Shown here piece after piece: positions 20,098 to 24,108 of a stretch of 24,108 bases of DNA (the first letter of the stretch is position 1; every line of letters begins with the position of its first letter). Where the stretch lies: positions 1-24,108 of the forward strand of contig JBBSBR010000015.1 of the NCBI GenBank assembly GCA_038251135.1. The letters are read 5' to 3'. The translations under genes and the position numbers were made by a program. The stretch comes from JBBSBR01 sp038251135 (lineage in GTDB: Bacteria; Patescibacteriota; Saccharimonadia; UBA4664). Under the pieces are notes generated by a model. That model worked only from the letters and a program-made list of their open reading frames with translations. It was not told the DNA's origin and did no database searches.

Positions 20098-21726
20098 TCA
20101 AGAATGAGGCAAGTGCTCATAAAGTTTTCCCAGCGAGTACTCTTGGCGTAGGCTCTCCCGCTGAAATTCGCGTGTCACGTCGATTTTGACGTTGGGATTT
20201 AAGATATTTTGCGGATCGAAGATCTGCTTGGTCCGGACAAACAGTTCGTACATTTCGTCGCCGTACAGCTGGCGCAGATAAGGGCCGCGCATAATGCCGT
20301 CGTTATGCTCGCCACAGGTCGATCCCCCCATCTCGATGACCATCTCGAAGAACTCATCGGCCAGATCAAAGAGCGTGTCGACGTCTTTCTTCTTGGATAA
20401 ATCAAGAAATGGCTGGAGATGCAGATTAGCATCGCCGGCGTGACCCCAGACGGCTATTTCAAGGTCGTACTTCTTGAGTAGCTCATACGTCTTATCGAGG
20501 AATTGGGGCAATTTCTTGAGCGGTACGACTCCGTCCTCGATAAACGGCAGGGCTTTCTTGGAGCCGGAATTCATCGACATGACTGCGGCGGCGCTGCGCC
20601 GAATCTTCCAGAGCGACTCCTGCTCGACCGGATCGGTCGAGACACGAACGTTTGAGGCATATTTGGCCAACAGACGCTCGGCGCGGCGCGACTTGAAGGT
20701 CTGAGAGATCTGCGAATAGTCGTCGAATTCAGCCAGCAATACCAGCTTGGGGAGTTTGTCGGGCAGAAGTCCGTCGATATCCTGAGGCCGATTACGGCGG
20801 ACGTAATCCAGGAGATAATAATCGGCAATCTCCAGAGTACTGGGCTTCAGCCCCTGAAGCTTGACCACCGCATCGCCGGCCTTCTGCAATGAATCAAACG
20901 ATGCCACGATGAGCGTCGTTCGCGGATTCCAGGGCAACGTCTTGAGCGTGGCCTCGGTTACGATCCCCAAAGTGCCTTGCGACCCGACGAGGATTTGCGA
21001 GAGGTCGAACGAACCGTCTTTGTGTTTGATCCGGCTTAAGGTATAACCGGCGGTATTCTTGGTGGTTTTAGGCTGGTTTTTTTTGATGAGATCGGCATTA
21101 TCCAGCAGGATTGAGTCCAATTTACGATATATCTCGCCCTCGAAGTCGGCTTGTCCCTTCTTCCGATTAAGTTCACGCGCCGATATCCGCTTGGTCTCAA
21201 TCAACGAGCCGTCGGCCAGTACGACCTTGAGGCTCTTCACATATTCATTCGTCACGCCGTATTTAACGCTCTTCTCGCCGCCCGCATTGTTGGCGATGGC
21301 TCCCCCGATGCTCGAGAAGTCGATACTTGCCGGGAAAGGCGGCAGGAATCGGCCGTGGGTATGAAGTGTCTGCTGAAGCGACTGGTAAACTATCCCCGTC
21401 TGCACCGTTACGGTGTCTTTTTCAAGCTTTAATATGCGGTTCATGTGCGACGGCAGTACGAGCTGAATACCGTCGCCCAAGGCTCCGCCGCTCTGATCGG
21501 TCCCCTTGCCGCGCGCGGTGATTGAAACTTTCTTACCGTCTCTGGCCCGTTCAGCCAGGAGCGCGACCGTCTTACGCACGTCGGCCGTATTCTTGGGATA
21601 CACGACCGCTTCCGGCATAACCGTAAAGATGCTGGCATCAGTCGAAAAATACGCGAGCGCCTCGGCATGATCCGTAACGCTCCCCAATAGTTGACTCTGG
21701 AGATCTTTGAGATAGGGTTTCTTCAT
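20098..21726 (-). CDS. FAD-linked oxidase, D-lactate dehydrogenase/GlcD type
   Basis: 542 aa from ATG at 21726. The N-terminal PCMH-type FAD domain (about 36-260) has VYPKNTADVRK, the phosphate-binding RGKGTDQSGGAL (72-83), SSIGGAIANNAGGEKSVKYG and GSQGTLGIVTEA (248-259). The C-terminal substrate domain carries IEDGVVP, the metal and substrate motif GHAGDANLH (428-436), GGSTCGEHNDG (467-477) and the closing FDPQNILNP. These are the signatures of D-2-hydroxyacid dehydrogenases such as glycolate oxidase subunit GlcD and D-lactate dehydrogenase. D-lactate is the likelier substrate in a fermentative organism, but sequence alone does not decide. No GlpC-like or Fe-S partner is nearby. A TTG at 21753 would add 9 residues. 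TATTAT at 21733-21738 would start transcription right at the ATG. Confidence 0.9.
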   Translation of the reverse strand: MKKPYLKDLQSQLLGSVTDHAEALAYFSTDASIFTVMPEAVVYPKNTADVRKTVALLAERARDGKKVSITARGKGTDQSGGALGDGIQLVLPSHMNRILKLEKDTVTVQTGIVYQSLQQTLHTHGRFLPPFPASIDFSSIGGAIANNAGGEKSVKYGVTNEYVKSLKVVLADGSLIETKRISARELNRKKGQADFEGEIYRKLDSILLDNADLIKKNQPKTTKNTAGYTLSRIKHKDGSFDLSQILVGSQGTLGIVTEATLKTLPWNPRTTLIVASFDSLQKAGDAVVKLQGLKPSTLEIADYYLLDYVRRNRPQDIDGLLPDKLPKLVLLAEFDDYSQISQTFKSRRAERLLAKYASNVRVSTDPVEQESLWKIRRSAAAVMSMNSGSKKALPFIEDGVVPLKKLPQFLDKTYELLKKYDLEIAVWGHAGDANLHLQPFLDLSKKKDVDTLFDLADEFFEMVIEMGGSTCGEHNDGIMRGPYLRQLYGDEMYELFVRTKQIFDPQNILNPNVKIDVTREFQRESLRQEYSLGKLYEHLPHS

Positions 21727-21831
21727 GGCCTCATAATACGACTTTGAGGGCAAAAATACAAAGTGCTTGTGGTAAATATTTTCAGATAGTCCGCCATCTG
21801 CTGCCAGCCTGTTGTAGTCGGTATAATCACA

Positions 21832-21859
21832 AATAAAGACCCCCTAAAGGGTCTTTATT
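21832..21859 (-). terminator. Terminator of tRNA-Leu(CAG)
   Basis: AATAAAGACCC pairs with GGGTCTTTATT (11 bp, 6-nt loop). In the minus direction the arm ends in TCTTTATTTG. It begins 3 nt after the tRNA end. Confidence 0.85.
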
Positions 21860-21861
21860 CT

Positions 21862-21947
21862 TGGTGCGCGAGAGAGGAATTGAACCTCCACGACCTTGCG
21901 GTCACTAGAACCTGAATCTAGCGTGTATACCATTTCACCACTCGCGC
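21862..21947 (-). tRNA. tRNA-Leu (anticodon CAG)
   Basis: An 86-nt tRNA with a long variable arm on the reverse strand. The acceptor GCGCGAG pairs with CTCGCGC, the anticodon stem CTAGA/TCTAG holds loop TTCAGGT with anticodon CAG, and the T arm is GGAGG-TTCAATT-CCTCT. Discriminator A and CCA are encoded. It follows the stop of the peptide-binding protein gene by 56 nt with no hairpin between. Confidence 0.96.
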
Positions 21948-22003
21948 AAAATATGCGGTACGAACCAACCTAAGATACCAACAAACCACCGGTCATACAA
22001 GGG

Positions 22004-23764
22004 TTACTTATTCTGGGTCCAGCGAGTTCGTATTGTCCATTTTTCGACGCCGAAGTAACGGTCGGTCGGAGTAACCAGACGCTGGGCATCGATACCGCGC
22101 ACTGTATCCAGGGTGCCATAATTGTATCCTGTCTGATACAGTACGGCCGCCGGGGCATCCGCGTTCCAAGCCTTGAGAAAGGCGGCATACTTGCCCTGCC
22201 GAACTAGCGGATCGCTTTTGATCCGCCCCGACTCCAGGGCTTTGTCGGCGTCGGTTGAGGAATAGCTCGATAGATTAACACCCGGATCCTTGGCCTGGCT
22301 GGAGTGCCAAAACGAGTAGACGTCAGGGTCGGCGCCGAGATTCATCCCAAACAATAGAGCCTGGAAATTACGGGGTCGCATATAGGACTGCTGAAGTTCA
22401 GTTAGATCAACCGCCTTCACACTGGCGTTGATGCCGATTGCGGCCCACTGCCGGCGTACTTCCTGAGCGGCACGGGTGTATTCCGGAGCATCAACGGTAA
22501 CCAGCTCAAAGTTTAACTGCTTGCCATCCTTCTCCCGAACCGTCTTACCTCTCGGCAGCTTCCACCCGGCATCGTCAAGAGCCTGGCGGGCCGCATCCTG
22601 AGAGTATGTACTCTGAGCATAGGCATTGGTATAACCCAATTGCCCCGGCAGGATCGGCTGAGTCACCACCAGACCGCTGCCGTTCGTCGCCGCCTTCAAA
22701 ACCGATTGGCGGTCGATGGACCGTGACAAAATAAGCCGAAGGTCTTTGGACTCAAACAGCTTAAACGTATTCTGGAAAAAAATGGCTGTTTCGGCGGGCA
22801 AAGTCATGCGATGAATCGCTAAGTGGTTGGTTTCTGAAGCGCGAGCGGCTATTTCGGGAAGGATTCGCCCCGGTGAACTCACCTGCTGACTGGCGAAGGC
22901 GTCGAGGGCGGCAGCCGATTCGCTATACGAGCGCAGAATGAACTCATCCAGCTTCGGCTTGCCATTATAGTACCCGGCATAGGCCTCGAGTGTCACTTCC
23001 CGCGCCGCCGGGGAGAAGGTCTTAAGCTGGAAGGGCCCGGTACCAATCGGGTTCTTGTTGAATGACGCTTCAGCCAGTTGTGACGGATCAACCGACTCCA
23101 GTATGTGCCGAGGCACTATGCCCAGGGTAGTCGAGTCCATAAACGAATCGAGCGGGCTCGGGAGCGTGAAGATTACGACGTCATCGCCTTTGGTTTCGAC
23201 TTTGACCCCCTGCCAGGATGAAGCCAGCGGCGAACGAGAGTCGGGGTTCTGGATAGCGGCCAGCGTGAAAGCCACGTCCGTCGAGGAGAAGGGTACTCCG
23301 TCCTGCCACTTGACGCCCTTGCGTAGCTGAAAAGTATAGGTCTTCCCGTCCGGGCTGACCTCCCATTTGGTTGCCAGGTCGCCCGCCAGCTTGCGATCGC
23401 TATTGTACTGCGTCAGCCCGCTGAAGATAAGTCGATTGGCGCTCATCTCGAGGTTCGATCCGGGCAAGATCGGATTCAGGACGGTCAGATCGCCCATCGA
23501 CGCCTCGGTATAACTGCCGCCCGACTCGGGAATAATTATGCGGTTATAGTTGACCAAATTCGAATATTGGCTCGTCAGACCAATGAGCGCCACGGCAAAA
23601 ATACCCCACCAAACCAGCAAAAAACGACGGTTGCGGCCGAGATGATGCCATTTGCCCCAGATGTGACGATCAATATAGTTGGCCGACCAGCGCCGCCAGA
23701 CTCTGATGTCGCGCCGAAGGCGGCGAATTTGCCGCCGATATCTAAAACGTAGGTAATCAAGCAT
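22004..23764 (-). CDS. Family 5 (Dpp/Opp type) ABC transporter substrate-binding protein, membrane-anchored
   Basis: 586 aa. An Arg-rich cytoplasmic tail (1-47, with repeated RR pairs) is followed by an uncleaved transmembrane anchor (about 48-65); there is no lipobox Cys. The outer part has the SBP_bac_5 (PF00496) landmarks: LNPILPGSNLEMSANRLIFSGLTQYN, LATKWEVSPDGKTYTFQLRKGVKWQDGVPFSSTDVAFTL, IVPRHILE, NKNPIGTGPFQLK, DLRLILSRSIDRQSVLK, ARQALDDAGWKLPRGKTVREKDGK and GADPDVYSFWHSSQ. The family captures oligopeptides for a DppBC/OppBC permease. No permease or ATPase lies in the window. The start overlaps the SecG stop by one base (TGATG), so the genes are translationally coupled. Confidence 0.93.
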   Translation of the reverse strand: MLDYLRFRYRRQIRRLRRDIRVWRRWSANYIDRHIWGKWHHLGRNRRFLLVWWGIFAVALIGLTSQYSNLVNYNRIIIPESGGSYTEASMGDLTVLNPILPGSNLEMSANRLIFSGLTQYNSDRKLAGDLATKWEVSPDGKTYTFQLRKGVKWQDGVPFSSTDVAFTLAAIQNPDSRSPLASSWQGVKVETKGDDVVIFTLPSPLDSFMDSTTLGIVPRHILESVDPSQLAEASFNKNPIGTGPFQLKTFSPAAREVTLEAYAGYYNGKPKLDEFILRSYSESAAALDAFASQQVSSPGRILPEIAARASETNHLAIHRMTLPAETAIFFQNTFKLFESKDLRLILSRSIDRQSVLKAATNGSGLVVTQPILPGQLGYTNAYAQSTYSQDAARQALDDAGWKLPRGKTVREKDGKQLNFELVTVDAPEYTRAAQEVRRQWAAIGINASVKAVDLTELQQSYMRPRNFQALLFGMNLGADPDVYSFWHSSQAKDPGVNLSSYSSTDADKALESGRIKSDPLVRQGKYAAFLKAWNADAPAAVLYQTGYNYGTLDTVRGIDAQRLVTPTDRYFGVEKWTIRTRWTQNK

Positions 23765-23985
23765 CAGCTTTTGCTAAGGATACTCAGGATGATCGAGAGG
23801 ACAAAAATTACGGCGAAGACGATCGTGGCGTTAAAGAGCACCTTCTCGGCCCCGCGCTTCGAGCGGTAAAAGCCCGAGTCGCCGCCGAACGACGCGCCCA
23901 AACTTTGGCCGCGATTCTGAACCAAGACAAAAATCACCACCAAAGCACCGGATATGACGGTCAGGATATTAAACAGCGTTTTCAT
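23764..23985 (-). CDS. secG: Preprotein translocase subunit SecG
   Basis: 73 aa, the usual SecG length. Two transmembrane helices (about 5-22 and 49-69) flank the conserved loop: LVQNRGQSLGASFGGDSGFYRSKRGAEKVL. SecG associates with SecYE and stimulates export. GGAG lies 7 nt before the ATG and is inside the end of the upstream gene, which overlaps SecG by 17 nt. The following peptide-binding protein gene overlaps its stop by one base. Confidence 0.95.
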   Translation of the reverse strand: MKTLFNILTVISGALVVIFVLVQNRGQSLGASFGGDSGFYRSKRGAEKVLFNATIVFAVIFVLSIILSILSKS

Positions 23986-24108
23986 GCTTGGGCTCCAATA
24001 AGTCGGTCATTAGATAGTTCACAAACCAGATAATAGCTACGGCGATGATCGCTGTCCAGAATGAACGGAGCTGGAAACTCGGGTAAATCACCGTCACCAG
24101 ATACAGCA
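23969..24108 (-). CDS. C-terminal end of a phage-holin-like (superfamily IV) membrane protein, partial
   Basis: The minus strand from the window edge reads 45 residues, LYLVTVIYPSFQLRSFWTA...IIWFVNYLMTDLLEPKHENAV, then TAA at 23971-23969. The pattern of a helix, a P-S-F-x-L-x-S-F-W turn and a second helix matches the end of the small four-helix membrane family often named mycobacterial phage holin superfamily IV (PF04020). In bacterial chromosomes this name does not imply a phage. The N-terminal part lies outside the window. Overlap with secG by 17 nt indicates one transcript. Confidence 0.6.
   Translation of the reverse strand, partial: LYLVTVIYPSFQLRSFWTAIIAVAIIWFVNYLMTDLLEPKHENAV

Noticed and set aside
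1..24108. UGA recoded as Gly, as in some CPR lineages
   Set aside because: Several genes end at UGA with overlapping starts (secG, LamG gene, 53-aa gene), and no gene needs UGA read-through.
1..24108. CRISPR array, transposase or rRNA
   Set aside because: No regularly spaced direct repeats, transposase motifs or rRNA sequence were seen; the only dispersed repeat is the two-copy tRNA-linked element.

Overview
The window looks like chromosomal DNA of a Candidate Phyla Radiation (Patescibacteria) bacterium, most likely close to Saccharibacteria. This is inferred, not proven. Supporting signs are the many short membrane and secreted proteins without known enzymes, Gram-positive-type surface proteins held by C-terminal membrane helices, a solute-binding protein anchored by an uncleaved Arg-rich helix, a VGIGT-type tail-fibre-like adhesin, and seven scattered single tRNA genes that all encode their own CCA. 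UGA is used as a normal stop, which argues against the UGA-recoding CPR lineages (Gracilibacteria, Absconditabacteria).

Layout. 1-2150: tRNA-Leu(UAA), tRNA-Cys, an unusual aquaporin, an overlooked 53-aa membrane microprotein, tRNA-Gly and tRNA-Phe, all on the minus strand, with hairpin terminators and two copies of a short repeat. 2280-15993: about 13.7 kb of minus-strand surface-protein genes. In transcription order these are a 640-aa multi-pass protein with Pro-rich linkers and a PKD domain, three tandem paralogous secreted proteins (each with its own promoter), a DUF916/WxLIP-like protein, a LamG protein, a second DUF916-like protein, a 1437-aa phage-tail-fibre-like protein, and a single-pass protein coupled to it. 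16154-17010: tRNA-Val, a small unknown gene, and tRNA-Leu(GAG). 17232-19715: a 55-aa basic protein, a membrane-anchored J-domain protein, and a divergent cytosolic vWA protein. 19732-21753: a small membrane protein and a GlcD-type FAD-linked oxidase. 21832-24108: tRNA-Leu(CAG), a family 5 peptide-binding protein, SecG, and the end of a phage-holin-like membrane protein.

How it may work together. The central block reads as a cell-surface adhesion apparatus. The two DUF916-like proteins have C-terminal membrane helices and could act as docking platforms. The three Cys-containing paralogs and the LamG protein are secreted without anchors of their own. The tail-fibre-like protein carries a phage-type C-terminal domain suited to binding a surface. 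For an episymbiont this would fit host attachment, but that is inference. The strongest new observations are this block, the separate promoter and palindrome in front of each paralog, the odd number of conserved cysteines, and a repeat placed about 47 nt upstream of two tRNA genes.
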